From NCBI GenBank assembly GCA_009377575.1, contig WHTU01000004.1:48090-112089 (forward strand): DNA of 64,000 nt, read 5' to 3'. Of the stretch, positions 19,154 to 28,235 are shown one piece after another (position 1 is the stretch's first letter; the number at the start of each line of letters is the position of its first letter). Made by a program: the position numbers and the translations under genes. The notes below the pieces were generated by a model. It saw nothing but the letters and a program-made list of their open reading frames with translations, was not told the origin of the DNA and ran no database searches. This DNA comes from Nitrososphaeraceae archaeon (GTDB taxonomy: Archaea; Thermoproteota; Nitrososphaeria; Nitrososphaerales; Nitrososphaeraceae).

Positions 19154-20212
19154 GTGAAAGGGAACAATCCCCCTCGCAAAGAGAAAATCCAAAGCTCATA
19201 CGCACATGGCACAACATCATTAACTATAACTAAACAGAGCGAGAACGAACTATCTGTCAACCTTGAAAGACTTGTCAACAATCAATCAAACTATATCAAA
19301 AAATTATACAGACAAGTTTTAGACGCAAACTCGTGTAACGCAATGATCATCCACGATTATATCATCGCTGAAGAGGCAGAGATTAATATTCAGGAATCTA
19401 CAAAAGGCGATAAAATAAAAAAGCTCTGCTTGCTGTCTAGGTTTTTCGGTCACATGAAGTCTTTTTCCGAGATGACAAAAACTGACGTGCTAGGCTACCT
19501 TAACAGCTTACGGAAGCCGCTCACGGTTGACCCCATACATAGGAGTATTGGAACATATAATGGAAGATAAATGGTATTCATGAAATTTTTTCGTTGGTTA
19601 TACAATTCTGATGAGCCTGATCACAGAAAGAGGATCACGCCTCCATGTATGATGGGTGTAAAAGGTTTACCACGGAGAGAAAAATCTCCATATAAACCAG
19701 AAGACATATGGACATATGATGATCATGTACTATTTCTAAAATATTGTCATATGGCTAGGGATAGATGCTGGCATTCGATGGTTTGCGACACGTCAGCCAG
19801 ACCCCATGAGATAATTAATCTGAGAATTGGAGATATTAATTTCAAGATCTCCCATGACGGAATTCAATATGCGTAATTCATGTACATGGTAAGACAACTC
19901 CTAGAACCCTGCCCCTGATTACCTGTATACCATACGTCAAAGAGTGGTTAGGCATCCACCCATTTGCCAGTAACCAAAATTCGAAGCTCTTTGTTTCTCT
20001 TGGAAGAGCAAACTACGGTCAACCGCTCACACGAGATGGCATGTTGAAACACTATCAATCGTATTATCAAGATATATATTTCCCCAAACTAATGAAAGAC
20101 CCGATAGTTCCAACTAAAGATAAAGAGGCTATTAGTAGACTTTTGAACAAGCCATGGAATCTGTACATTATAAGTGCATAAAGCACTAAGTATGTCATTT
20201 AGGGAATTCTGA
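19154..20212 (+). pseudogene. Decayed tyrosine recombinase (integrase) next to tRNA-Ser
   Basis: A thaumarchaeal-type integrase in pieces. The first 138 codons run to a single in-frame TAA at 19568-19570, after which the same frame continues (FMKFFRWLYNSDEP, then CDTSARPHEIINLRIGDI with the box I Arg). Near 19876 a frameshift follows, and the next piece reads GKTTPRTLPLI through KPWNLYI. A further shift gives HKALSMSFREF, where the box II HxxR region should start, and the gene then stops. The catalytic Tyr is absent, so the element it mobilised is locked in. Its place beside the tRNA marks the likely attachment site. Confidence 0.85.
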
Positions 20213-20247
20213 GAAAATATCATTCAATAGTCTTAGGGTTTTATCTG

Positions 20248-21384
20248 TTAGCTTCTGGCAGGGAAGAAATCGTACCACTTTTCAAAATGAATTTTTGTCA
20301 TATTTAACTGTTTAATAAAATTTTCATCTGTTGCAAGTACATCCACAGCTGGTGATTTCTCCCAATATATCAATGATAATGAAAAGACAAGTTCCATGAT
20401 ACGTAATTGTAAGAGTAATTTGAAGTGTTCCAAATACACTTTGACTAACGGCAACTTCAGATATCCTTTCCATGGTTGTGTCTCAAACTCATCAACATAA
20501 ACTATCAACATATTTTCTAATCGGTTACCCACATTACGATCGCCAGTCATAATTTCATTTACAATAAATTCGTACACTTTCTTACCCCTATAAGTTAAAG
20601 TCGCACTATTGTTATCCTGATCAAGTGAAATCAGGATTGCATTTGATCTGTAAGAAACCGTTATGTTCCCGGTAGATGTTTTGTTAATATCTGCTTTTCT
20701 CAACCAATCCCATCTGGATTTGAATTTTCGTATCAAGAAATCGCGTAATGCCTCTTTATCATACTCTTCCTTTGGAATATTATTCCATATAAACAGCTGA
20801 TTCAAAAGGTTTCCGTCCTTTGAATTGTAAGTATTATCAATCTGCATTAGTAATTGTTCGATGTTCTTACAACAGTCGTATAGATATGCATATACTGTTG
20901 AAAATACAGCTGTATCGTCTACGTTAAGTAGAGTATTGCGTTGGATATATGGATAGAGAAATAATTTAAACAAAATATGATTATGTTTCTGTAGGATAGG
21001 CTTTAAGATATCCTGTGATAGGTCTTTATTATTTGAAAACAGGTAGTATAAACCCTTTGAAGATATTTTATGGAATTTCTGTGGAGTACCATTTTTGCTT
21101 TTACCAGAAGCTATCTCTACTAGCTCTATGGCATCTAGATTACGCAAATATTTTCTAGCATTACTGCGTTCTAATCTGTTGGCTTTTGAAAATCGGAATT
21201 TCTCGCATAGTTGAGGAGCAGATACTGAGTGGTTCGATGCTATGAACTCAAGGATTTTTTTACGAAGGCGCGTTCGTTTTAGTTTTATTTTTCTATCTCT
21301 CTTCTCAATTGTTATCTTTTCTGATATTACTCTTAGTCCGTCAAGATCGTGTTCAGTAATAAAAAAATCAAAGGGGTAAGTCAT
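20248..21384 (-). CDS. Winged-helix protein of the integrated element
   Basis: About 378 residues if it starts at the ATG at 21384 (MTYPFDFF); the frame is open to 21423, which would add 13 residues and nearly abut the AbrB gene. Residues from about 35 to 105 of this shorter form form a winged helix (KKILEFIASNHSVSAPQLCE, then ARKYLRNLDAIELVEIASG and a wing ending FHKISSKGLYYLF). The rest is helical with no known domain. It is divergent from the AbrB-GHKL-TOPRIM operon and may regulate it or the element's replication. Confidence 0.65.
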   Translation of the reverse strand: MTYPFDFFITEHDLDGLRVISEKITIEKRDRKIKLKRTRLRKKILEFIASNHSVSAPQLCEKFRFSKANRLERSNARKYLRNLDAIELVEIASGKSKNGTPQKFHKISSKGLYYLFSNNKDLSQDILKPILQKHNHILFKLFLYPYIQRNTLLNVDDTAVFSTVYAYLYDCCKNIEQLLMQIDNTYNSKDGNLLNQLFIWNNIPKEEYDKEALRDFLIRKFKSRWDWLRKADINKTSTGNITVSYRSNAILISLDQDNNSATLTYRGKKVYEFIVNEIMTGDRNVGNRLENMLIVYVDEFETQPWKGYLKLPLVKVYLEHFKLLLQLRIMELVFSLSLIYWEKSPAVDVLATDENFIKQLNMTKIHFEKWYDFFPARS

Positions 21385-21390
21385 TTTTTT

Positions 21391-21430
21391 ATTTACCCTT
21401 CTTATTTTTATACAATTTAACATTTACCCT
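21391..21430. promoter_or_regulatory. Direct repeat ATTTACCCT in a divergent promoter
   Basis: ATTTACCCT occurs at 21391-21399 and again at 21422-21430, 31 bp (about three helical turns) apart, with an AT-rich TATA-like core (TTATTTTTATACAATTTAA) between. The region separates the winged-helix gene (start 21384) from the AbrB-type gene (start 21435). The layout fits an operator serving both genes; binding by either protein is inference. Confidence 0.45.
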
Positions 21431-21434
21431 AATT

Positions 21435-21632
21435 ATGAATCTTTCAGAAGAATCGGAGTCTTCTAGTGATATCAGGAATCCTGATATGTATAGGCGCATT
21501 CAAGGAATCCTAGGTGAGCAGTCATATAGTTTGGTGTTGCCAAAAATTTTTGCAACAAATTTAGGCATCAGAAAGGGTGACTACGTCAAGGTTAGACAGT
21601 TGGGAGCTAAGATAATCGTGGAGAAAGCTTAG
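21435..21632 (+). CDS. AbrB/SpoVT-type small DNA-binding protein
   Basis: 65 residues. After a 15-residue acidic lead, the core SYSLVLPKIFATNLGIRKGDYVKVRQ...KIIVEKA is the swapped-hairpin AbrB fold, with the usual LPK and LGIRKGDYV marks. Such proteins act as dimeric transcription factors or antitoxin-like regulators. It is the first gene of an operon, 22 bp ahead of the GHKL ATPase gene, and is a good candidate autoregulator. Confidence 0.8.
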   Translation: MNLSEESESSSDIRNPDMYRRIQGILGEQSYSLVLPKIFATNLGIRKGDYVKVRQLGAKIIVEKA

Positions 21633-21654
21633 ACATTTCAAGACGGAGTTACTT

Positions 21655-22476
21655 ATGAATCCCCTTAATAATATTGCGCATAGAAAAGAGGAAAAGGTAC
21701 TAATTGACAATAGCACTAAACAGAAAAAGAAAGGACCAATATTAACATCAACATCACATTTAATGTCGTATCTCACGGTTAAGAACATACAGGCGGACCT
21801 ACAAATTCAAGAGACAAAATGGCCCAAATATAGTGAAAAGGAGTTAACGGATAATAGTTATGACTGGCTCAACGATCATTATCCAGCACCGACTGCGGAT
21901 GAAAAAGTAAGAAAGATCGCAGTACGCATAAAGATAGATTCAATACTAGACAGCATGCAGAATGAGAGAATTATCCTCCGTTTAGTAGTACGAAACTCTA
22001 ACATCGATAATATTCCGGTGTTTGAAGAACTTGGATACATATTCGATTATGCCAAATGGGCTAGTACAAAACGGCATCAATATCGAATGACATGCGGCTC
22101 CCAAGGTGATTTCCTAAAAAGAAGTCTGTGTATGGGATATGCATCGTGGACTGCCATGGACAACACAGAATATTCCTTCGAAGATAATCAATGGCCAGAA
22201 CCAGTAATCCTCAGATTTAACGGACAGGAATACAAGGTCTTCGTAAGAATTGACATGTCTATCCCCAAGATAACTCCTGTCATAAAAGGACCTACTAAAT
22301 GCGATGCAACAGCATTTACAGAAGTCGAAACAGCACTACCAATAGAATCAACTGCGAACCAGAATTGGAAGAATAATGTCAACAGAGTATTAAACGAACT
22401 AGAAGACTATTATGAGAACTATATGATAGCCAAAACAGGAACTGAGTTTAGTTTTATAAGGACTGACTCCTTATAA
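21655..22476 (+). CDS. GHKL (Bergerat-fold) ATPase, topoisomerase VI B-like
   Basis: 273 residues. The N-box is KELTDNSYDWL with the general-base Glu at residue 63 and Mg-binding Asn at 67, the E-x3-N spacing of GHKL ATPases. A modified G1 box follows at 111-122 (VVRNSNIDNIPV, where the family has DxGxG), then IFDYAKWASTKRH. The glycine-rich lid TCGSQGDFLK at 146-155 closely resembles the TRGxxGxALK lid of topoisomerase VI B. The chain ends after the ATPase fold, with no transducer domain. Its stop overlaps the next gene's ATG by one base (22476), so the two are translationally coupled. Confidence 0.75.
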   Translation: MNPLNNIAHRKEEKVLIDNSTKQKKKGPILTSTSHLMSYLTVKNIQADLQIQETKWPKYSEKELTDNSYDWLNDHYPAPTADEKVRKIAVRIKIDSILDSMQNERIILRLVVRNSNIDNIPVFEELGYIFDYAKWASTKRHQYRMTCGSQGDFLKRSLCMGYASWTAMDNTEYSFEDNQWPEPVILRFNGQEYKVFVRIDMSIPKITPVIKGPTKCDATAFTEVETALPIESTANQNWKNNVNRVLNELEDYYENYMIAKTGTEFSFIRTDSL

Positions 22477-24467
22477 TGCAAAATAGTATTTACTATTACA
22501 AACCGGCTGACTTCAAACAATATGTTAGGACAATTGTTGACATGTCAATTACTGTTTCGGGCGCATTAGATACATTTAGAGAAGTCAAATATTTACCTCG
22601 CAAGTTTAAAGAAATGACTGTAAAGGAATTATCTAATAGTCCTAAACTAATGCAGGTGTTGTATGATGCATTAAGACAAGGAATGCAACCTGAATCTAAA
22701 TTCAAACTACTATATAAAAAGAAAGTCCGTGAGACACAACTAATCAGGAGTATTGGAAAGAAATACAATGTTGATACAGATAGGTTGAGGGCTAAAGTGG
22801 TAACAGGATGTTACAGTGATGGTTACCAGACAATCCCGTATGCGCTTGAAGTTGTAATAGCCCCTAGAACAGACATTGGTGTTGATCATGCTGGCGAAGT
22901 GAAATTCATTGGTAATATCAATAATACTCCGTCTATAGATGGTGGGGAAGAATATTTTAGTGGTGGTGAGTACGCCTGGCGTGATAGAAAAGGCAATGCA
23001 CTTACTGCATCAAGTATTATGGGTATATTAAGTGAGTGTGGATTTAACACTAGTGACTATTATTCGAGGAGAAGGAAGGCGTGTGTAGTTTTTGTAAATT
23101 TACTTACACCTGTTCCTGACTGGTTAGGCGGCGCAGGTAAGACAAAGATCGATTTAAGGCCGTATGCTAAAGTTATTGCAGAAACTGTTTCTAGATTCGC
23201 CTATAAAATGCCCTCATATCACGGTGAGGGCATAAAGACTACGTGGACTGATGATTGGTCAGAAGATGATGACAACGGCGGAGGTAAAAAAGGCGAATAT
23301 AAAGAATACCTTAGAGACTTCTTACGAGATAGACGCAGGGCAATAGAAGCAGACCCTTCTTTAAGGATAAGAGATAGACTTACACAATCGGGTGTATGGT
23401 ATCGCATGCGTCCCAAAATGATAGAAGGTAGATTCAAACCTCGAAACAAATCGACTAACAGCAAAGGTCAGATAATATACGATTGGGGGACAACCAGGGA
23501 AGGCCTGACAAATAAGATTAGAAAAACTATCGAAGAATTATGGCCTGCAGAAGGTATTACCAGGGAATATCTAGGGATTGTTGCCAAAGCGAGAGCTATG
23601 ATGTACTTTAATGATCAGGTATATCCTGTCAGTTTTGATAGCAAAGAAGAACTTGCAAACACAAAGACAACCGATTTAATCATCGTTGAAAAAGAAGGCA
23701 TTACAGATGTATTACTCGACGCAGCAAAAAGATATCGTATAGCATTAGTTGCTACTGCTGGACAGTTCACAGATTATGTTCAGGATTTAATGCGATTGGC
23801 AGTTGAGGCTGGATTGAACGTTTGCATCCTGACAGACTACGATATTCATGGAATAAACATATGGAGAAATGCGTATGTCAGAATTAATAGACTGGGCATT
23901 GATAGAGATACCATAAAATGGCTAAAAGAAAACGGCTATCCTAACCTAAGAGAAAAAGATGTTGAAGAGGAATATTCGCCTAATCCTAAGTTATTTGAAG
24001 CTGGTGATGACCCATACCTACTAACAAAACGTATTGAATTAGATTCTATAGTCGAAAAGGTTGGAGCAGATGCATTATGGAAATATCTTGTATATCGACT
24101 CGGCGTAGAATTTCCTGAAGCGAGGGACTACAGGAATGTTGTACCGGAACCAGAGCCTGAAGACTACTATACTGATGAGGTAAATGAGTTTCTAGACTAT
24201 ATCAGGAACTATATTAGAGGATCGTATAACGACGAATGGACGGAAATAAAAGACCACGAACTTGCTAAGGTTGATGGATTGCTGGAAGTTGAAAAACAGA
24301 AACAGAAAGATGATGAAATACTGAAGCCTATAGTACAAAATGATGAAGGTGTGAAATTAATCGCTTCAAAGTTAAGAGAATTGATGGAATCTGAGAAATT
24401 GCCAGAACCCAACCTTTCGACTGAATTTAAATCAGATCAAGATCAAAATAATCAAAAGAACGACTAA
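22476..24467 (+). CDS. Topoisomerase VI A/Spo11-like protein with N-terminal extension
   Basis: 663 residues. The TOPRIM domain is at about 395-475: IIVEKEGITD gives Glu405, and LTDYDIHGINI gives Asp454 and Asp456. A winged-helix segment before it (RDRLTQSGVWYRMRPKM) has Tyr309, 96 residues ahead of the Glu; in Methanocaldococcus topoisomerase VI A the catalytic Tyr103 and Glu197 are 94 apart. So DNA-cleaving residues seem present. The first ~260 residues are not part of a standard A subunit. They include FVNLLTPVPDW and an IDLRPY stretch that could be the transducer missing from the upstream GHKL gene. An acidic coiled tail ends the chain. Confidence 0.72.
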   Translation: MQNSIYYYKPADFKQYVRTIVDMSITVSGALDTFREVKYLPRKFKEMTVKELSNSPKLMQVLYDALRQGMQPESKFKLLYKKKVRETQLIRSIGKKYNVDTDRLRAKVVTGCYSDGYQTIPYALEVVIAPRTDIGVDHAGEVKFIGNINNTPSIDGGEEYFSGGEYAWRDRKGNALTASSIMGILSECGFNTSDYYSRRRKACVVFVNLLTPVPDWLGGAGKTKIDLRPYAKVIAETVSRFAYKMPSYHGEGIKTTWTDDWSEDDDNGGGKKGEYKEYLRDFLRDRRRAIEADPSLRIRDRLTQSGVWYRMRPKMIEGRFKPRNKSTNSKGQIIYDWGTTREGLTNKIRKTIEELWPAEGITREYLGIVAKARAMMYFNDQVYPVSFDSKEELANTKTTDLIIVEKEGITDVLLDAAKRYRIALVATAGQFTDYVQDLMRLAVEAGLNVCILTDYDIHGINIWRNAYVRINRLGIDRDTIKWLKENGYPNLREKDVEEEYSPNPKLFEAGDDPYLLTKRIELDSIVEKVGADALWKYLVYRLGVEFPEARDYRNVVPEPEPEDYYTDEVNEFLDYIRNYIRGSYNDEWTEIKDHELAKVDGLLEVEKQKQKDDEILKPIVQNDEGVKLIASKLRELMESEKLPEPNLSTEFKSDQDQNNQKND

Positions 24468-24724
24468 AATCAGCATGCTGATCTTGCATAAAAAATTAAT
24501 TAAAAATGCCTACCCAACCATTGCTTCTCCTAAGGACGGCACGGTTAAACTTCATAACTAGAAGAGTACAAGAAAAGAGACATCCTTTTGCTCTGGACTT
24601 GCAGATGTCAAAGGGAGATCGAAGGGTCAAAATAAAAGAATTTTTGAGATTAATTTTGATTTTGACTACTGTTATTACATCTCCGCACTTCCGACGATCT
24701 TATTTCGGAAACAATCGATAGGCG

Positions 24725-25651
24725 ATGTTGCAAAAGAAGGATGCCAATAAGAAGGACATCAGAAGAATAAGGAACGTATTTAACAGTTCTAAATATAGTT
24801 TAAGAATACTTTCGAAAATTTATTATGGTTATAGGCCGTCACAGATCGCTAGACAGTTAGGCATTTCAGTTCAGAATGTTAATTATTATACTAGCAATTT
24901 AATTGATCTAAAGCTCATCGAGAAAGTAATTGACAGAAGTGGGATTGTCTGGAAGGTAACGGAAAGAGGATTGTTTATACTACAACAATTTATCACACGG
25001 AGTGTAAATTCCCACAATAATCAAAATAATCCTAGTAGTCTGTTCTACGATGCTAAAATTCCTGTTAGACTTCATAATGTAAGTTTCGCCTTCAAAATTA
25101 ATTGTTCTCTTGAACATCTAAAAATTCCATGGAAGGAAATGAAGAATGGCGTTTCAAGACATACTGTGGTAAAAAAGAACAGGGAAGATGAAAATACAGT
25201 TGATTTGATAAAAACTTCTAACCTTACAAACTCAGTAATGCTAGTTCACGTAAAGGAATCATTCACATTCAATAGCTACAAAGAGATAATTAGATTATAC
25301 GAAGATGCACGGACAACAGCTGTACGAACTGCAGTTCAGCTGAGAATTGAAATATCAGCAACTGGTGGGCTAGTAAAGAAACCCCATTTTGCTTTTGAAG
25401 GTGATTTGATAGCCTTATATCTTGCTACATTTGAAACGGCAAGCATAAAGACAAAGAATGACAAAGGTAGGGTATGGGTTGATGCAAGTCATGGAGCTGG
25501 GGAACTAGAAACCAATGATCCTGATTACGCTTACAAATATCTAACAATGCCTGAAAATGTCTTCGATCTTTCTAAAGACATTAGGAAAATAGAAAGTAAA
25601 ATATCAGGATACAAGAGATGCTACGATCCCCTTGTTACAGACAACAATTGA
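24725..25651 (+). CDS. Winged-helix protein of the integrated element
   Basis: 308 residues starting at the ATG at 24725. The N-terminal winged helix reads RILSKIYYGYRPSQIARQLG then VQNVNYYTSNLIDLKLIEKV and a wing ending VTERGLFIL. The C-terminal part contains GRVWVDASHGAGELET, which looks like a conserved block, but I cannot assign an enzyme. It could be a replication or partition factor of the element. It lies 257 bp after the TOPRIM gene. Confidence 0.6.
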   Translation: MLQKKDANKKDIRRIRNVFNSSKYSLRILSKIYYGYRPSQIARQLGISVQNVNYYTSNLIDLKLIEKVIDRSGIVWKVTERGLFILQQFITRSVNSHNNQNNPSSLFYDAKIPVRLHNVSFAFKINCSLEHLKIPWKEMKNGVSRHTVVKKNREDENTVDLIKTSNLTNSVMLVHVKESFTFNSYKEIIRLYEDARTTAVRTAVQLRIEISATGGLVKKPHFAFEGDLIALYLATFETASIKTKNDKGRVWVDASHGAGELETNDPDYAYKYLTMPENVFDLSKDIRKIESKISGYKRCYDPLVTDNN

Positions 25652-25770
25652 GAAGTACTTATTGGTTCTTTTATCCCTATATATTAAATGTTTAATATTC
25701 CGTATCCTAATTGAAATGAAATCAAATTTTTCTTTTTAGCAATAAGCTGCCAACATATTCTTATGCTGTC

Positions 25771-25780
25771 TTTATATAAT
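25771..25780 (+). promoter_or_regulatory. TATA box for radA
   Basis: TTTATATAAT ends 27 bases before the ATG at 25808, so transcription should start only a few bases upstream of the start codon. It shows that radA has its own promoter. Confidence 0.6.
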
Positions 25781-25807
25781 ATCACGCTGGTAATAGTACA
25801 TTCGTAA

Positions 25808-26899
25808 ATGGCAAAAGAGAAAGCTAAAATCAAATCTGATTCTGATGTCGATATGTCTGCCGTCGATAGTGATAATGCTGCGATCTCCGATGACGTTGAA
25901 TCATTTAGAGATGCTGCCGATCTTGAGATAAAGGACATCGAAGGAATAGGACCAACGACAGCAAAGAAACTCAAAGAAGCGGGTATAGTTTCGGTATTGG
26001 AGTTAGCAGTAACTAGCGCTGACCAATTAGCGCTAGACATTGAGTGTTCTAAAGATACCGCTGCAACATATATCATGGAATCTCAGAGGCTGCTAAGAAA
26101 ATCCCAAGTACTAGAAAAGGAATTTGTGAGCGCTAATTTACTTCTTGAAAAAAGGAAAGCTATGCTAAGATGCTCTACGGGTTCTAAGTCTTTGGATGAG
26201 TTGTTGCTGGGAGGACTAGAAACTCAAGCTGTTACGGAATTTTATGGAGAATTTGGTTCAGGTAAATCACAAGTCTGTTTTACATTATGTGCTATGGCAA
26301 AACAACCTATAAGTGAAGGAGGCCTTGATGGAGGTGTAATCTATATCGATACAGAAGGTACATTCAGACCTGAGAGATTAAATCAGATCGCTAGGGCAAG
26401 AGGTTTTGATCCATTGTTGGTTTTAAAGAATGTTGCAATATGTAAAGTATATAATAGTTCTCATTTGGAATTGATTATCGAAGATCTTGGTAGATACGTT
26501 TCTGCATTTAACGCCAAATTAGTAATAATAGACAGTATTATTTCTTTACATAGGGCTGAATATCTAGGAAGAGGCACACTAGCGGATAGACAACAGAGGC
26601 TTAATGCCATACTGCATAAGCTAATAAGGCTGGCGGAAATTTTCAACATAGCTGTTGTAATTACTAACCAAGTGCAATCATCTCCAGACATGTTTTTTGG
26701 AGATCCAACGAAAGCAACGGGTGGAAACATCATTGCCCACACTTCTACATATAGAATATACCTTAGAAAATCAGGTGAGAATAGAATAGCTAAGATGGTT
26801 GACTCTCCCTATCATCCTTATTCTGATATACGTTTTACGGTTAATGAGAAAGGAATAGATGATACAGAAGAAACGCCCAAAGCCAAAAATAAGAAATAG
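25808..26899 (+). CDS. radA: RadA recombinase
   Basis: 363 residues. An acidic lead is followed by the helix-hairpin-helix domain (IEGIGPTTAKKLKEAGI, about 40-100), then the RecA core with Walker A GEFGSGKS, the ATP-cap block YIDTEGTFRPER, Walker B LVIIDSIISLHRAEYLGRG, and loop L2 NQVQSSPDMFFGDPTKATGGN. The C-terminus VDSPYHPYSD is typical of archaeal RadA. It forms filaments on single-stranded DNA for strand exchange. It is intact. Whether this is the chromosomal copy or one brought by the neighbouring element cannot be decided from the window. Confidence 0.95.
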   Translation: MAKEKAKIKSDSDVDMSAVDSDNAAISDDVESFRDAADLEIKDIEGIGPTTAKKLKEAGIVSVLELAVTSADQLALDIECSKDTAATYIMESQRLLRKSQVLEKEFVSANLLLEKRKAMLRCSTGSKSLDELLLGGLETQAVTEFYGEFGSGKSQVCFTLCAMAKQPISEGGLDGGVIYIDTEGTFRPERLNQIARARGFDPLLVLKNVAICKVYNSSHLELIIEDLGRYVSAFNAKLVIIDSIISLHRAEYLGRGTLADRQQRLNAILHKLIRLAEIFNIAVVITNQVQSSPDMFFGDPTKATGGNIIAHTSTYRIYLRKSGENRIAKMVDSPYHPYSDIRFTVNEKGIDDTEETPKAKNKK

Positions 26900-27074
26900 A
26901 ATTATCTAGGTAGATATTATGTTTGTTGGGTTCTATGGAGGGTTCTTGGCGTATATATGCGACAGGTAACTTTGTTATGCAATCCGTCTACCTCATCATA
27001 GCTAACATCTGCTTTTGAACAAAATTTTATGACGGTTGAAAAAATCATCAGGATATAAGAGCTTTCACATCAGA

Positions 27075-27596
27075 TCAGAACTGACCAAGATTTATACGAC
27101 CAGCTATTCGTGCTTCCGATAATGAGATAGGCCTACCCATCTCTCTTTCAAGCCATTCATCATCAGTCATTGTATCATCTCTTAGAGCTCCATCAATTTC
27201 AACATCGTCTTCATCATAGATGTAAGCATTATAGAATTTTGTTTTATTGATATCAAGTTCGCCCTGCAATTTATGAATGATATTGGCATATTTCTCTAAT
27301 CCACGCAGGTCGTTATATCTATTCGATAATGCCATTCCCATCCAAGCCCTACAGAGTCCTATCCATGTCTGGTTTACACTATAACCACTATCAAGAATTC
27401 GACTGTCATATCCAGGATGAGTTGAATAATAATGATCATGGCAGAATCTCACTGTTCCCCTCATATGCATTGGCTTTACTTTGTTAGTTTTGTCGTCACG
27501 TCTGACGTACTCAGGCACATTCAGCTTGCCGTAATATTTTGTCCTTTTAACTAAACGACCATTCTTCCACGTTACGTAGGTGTACTTCCCTGGCAT
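27075..27596 (-). CDS. Hypothetical protein
   Basis: 173 residues, hydrophilic. It starts MPGKYTYVTWKNGRLVKR and ends with an acidic helix (DDTMTDDEWLEREMGRPISL). A central stretch HMRGTVRFCHDHYYSTHPGYD has several His and a Cys. I recognise no domain. It converges on radA and may be the last gene of the integrated element. Confidence 0.6.
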   Translation of the reverse strand: MPGKYTYVTWKNGRLVKRTKYYGKLNVPEYVRRDDKTNKVKPMHMRGTVRFCHDHYYSTHPGYDSRILDSGYSVNQTWIGLCRAWMGMALSNRYNDLRGLEKYANIIHKLQGELDINKTKFYNAYIYDEDDVEIDGALRDDTMTDDEWLEREMGRPISLSEARIAGRINLGQF

Positions 27597-28231
27597 TTTA
27601 CTTCTTTATAATCATTACACAAAACCGGTATTTCTTTGTTATCAGTAAAGACTATGCGATGACAACTTTTGCATAATCTATAATCCACTTTTAGATAGGT
27701 CTGCCTTGGGTCAGATAGCTATTCATTCAATCTTTTGAATGTCAAAATTTGAATCGAATCTGTTCTATATGATAATAAATGAAACATCGTGTTTGCGACT
27801 TTACGTTTACCATAAATCTTAATTAATGATCTTAGGGAATGATTCGACAACTACCACATTCCCATATCAGCTTAGTACTATCTAAATAAGAAACTTGATA
27901 TTTTTCTTTAACGAAATAGAAAGAATTCTACTGAAATCTTAAAAACAGACCGATGAGTAATGCTATATATAATGTATGAAAGTCTATGAACTTATACCCT
28001 TTATAGATATGTTGAGAAAGTCTAGACTATACAAGGCACATTTGAATAACCATCTCTAATCGATGGAGCCTACCTCCTTGGACTTATTATCAGCCATTGC
28101 TACAAGTGTTATAGCACTTGCAATCACAAGGTCCTCTATCTTGGACGAACGAAGAGAATCCAACCATATCTAAATTAATCAATAGATCAAGGTCTACATC
28201 TGTTTTATCAATATAGTCTGCGTAATATGTA
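27597..28231. other. Long intergenic region
   Basis: About 640 AT-rich bases. A short plus-strand frame at about 28063-28173 would encode a 36-residue peptide with one hydrophobic helix (ATSVIALAITRSSIL) and a basic end; I cannot tell it from chance. A minus-strand open stretch over the same bases has no start. No RNA or attachment-site repeat was found. Confidence 0.35.
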
Positions 28232-28235
28232 GCAT

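Noticed and set aside
24506..24721. 71-codon frame between the TOPRIM and winged-helix genes
   Set aside because: No recognisable features; basic and hydrophobic mix typical of chance frames in AT-rich DNA.
28063..28173. Possible 36-residue membrane peptide
   Set aside because: Too short to separate from chance, and the opposite strand is also open.
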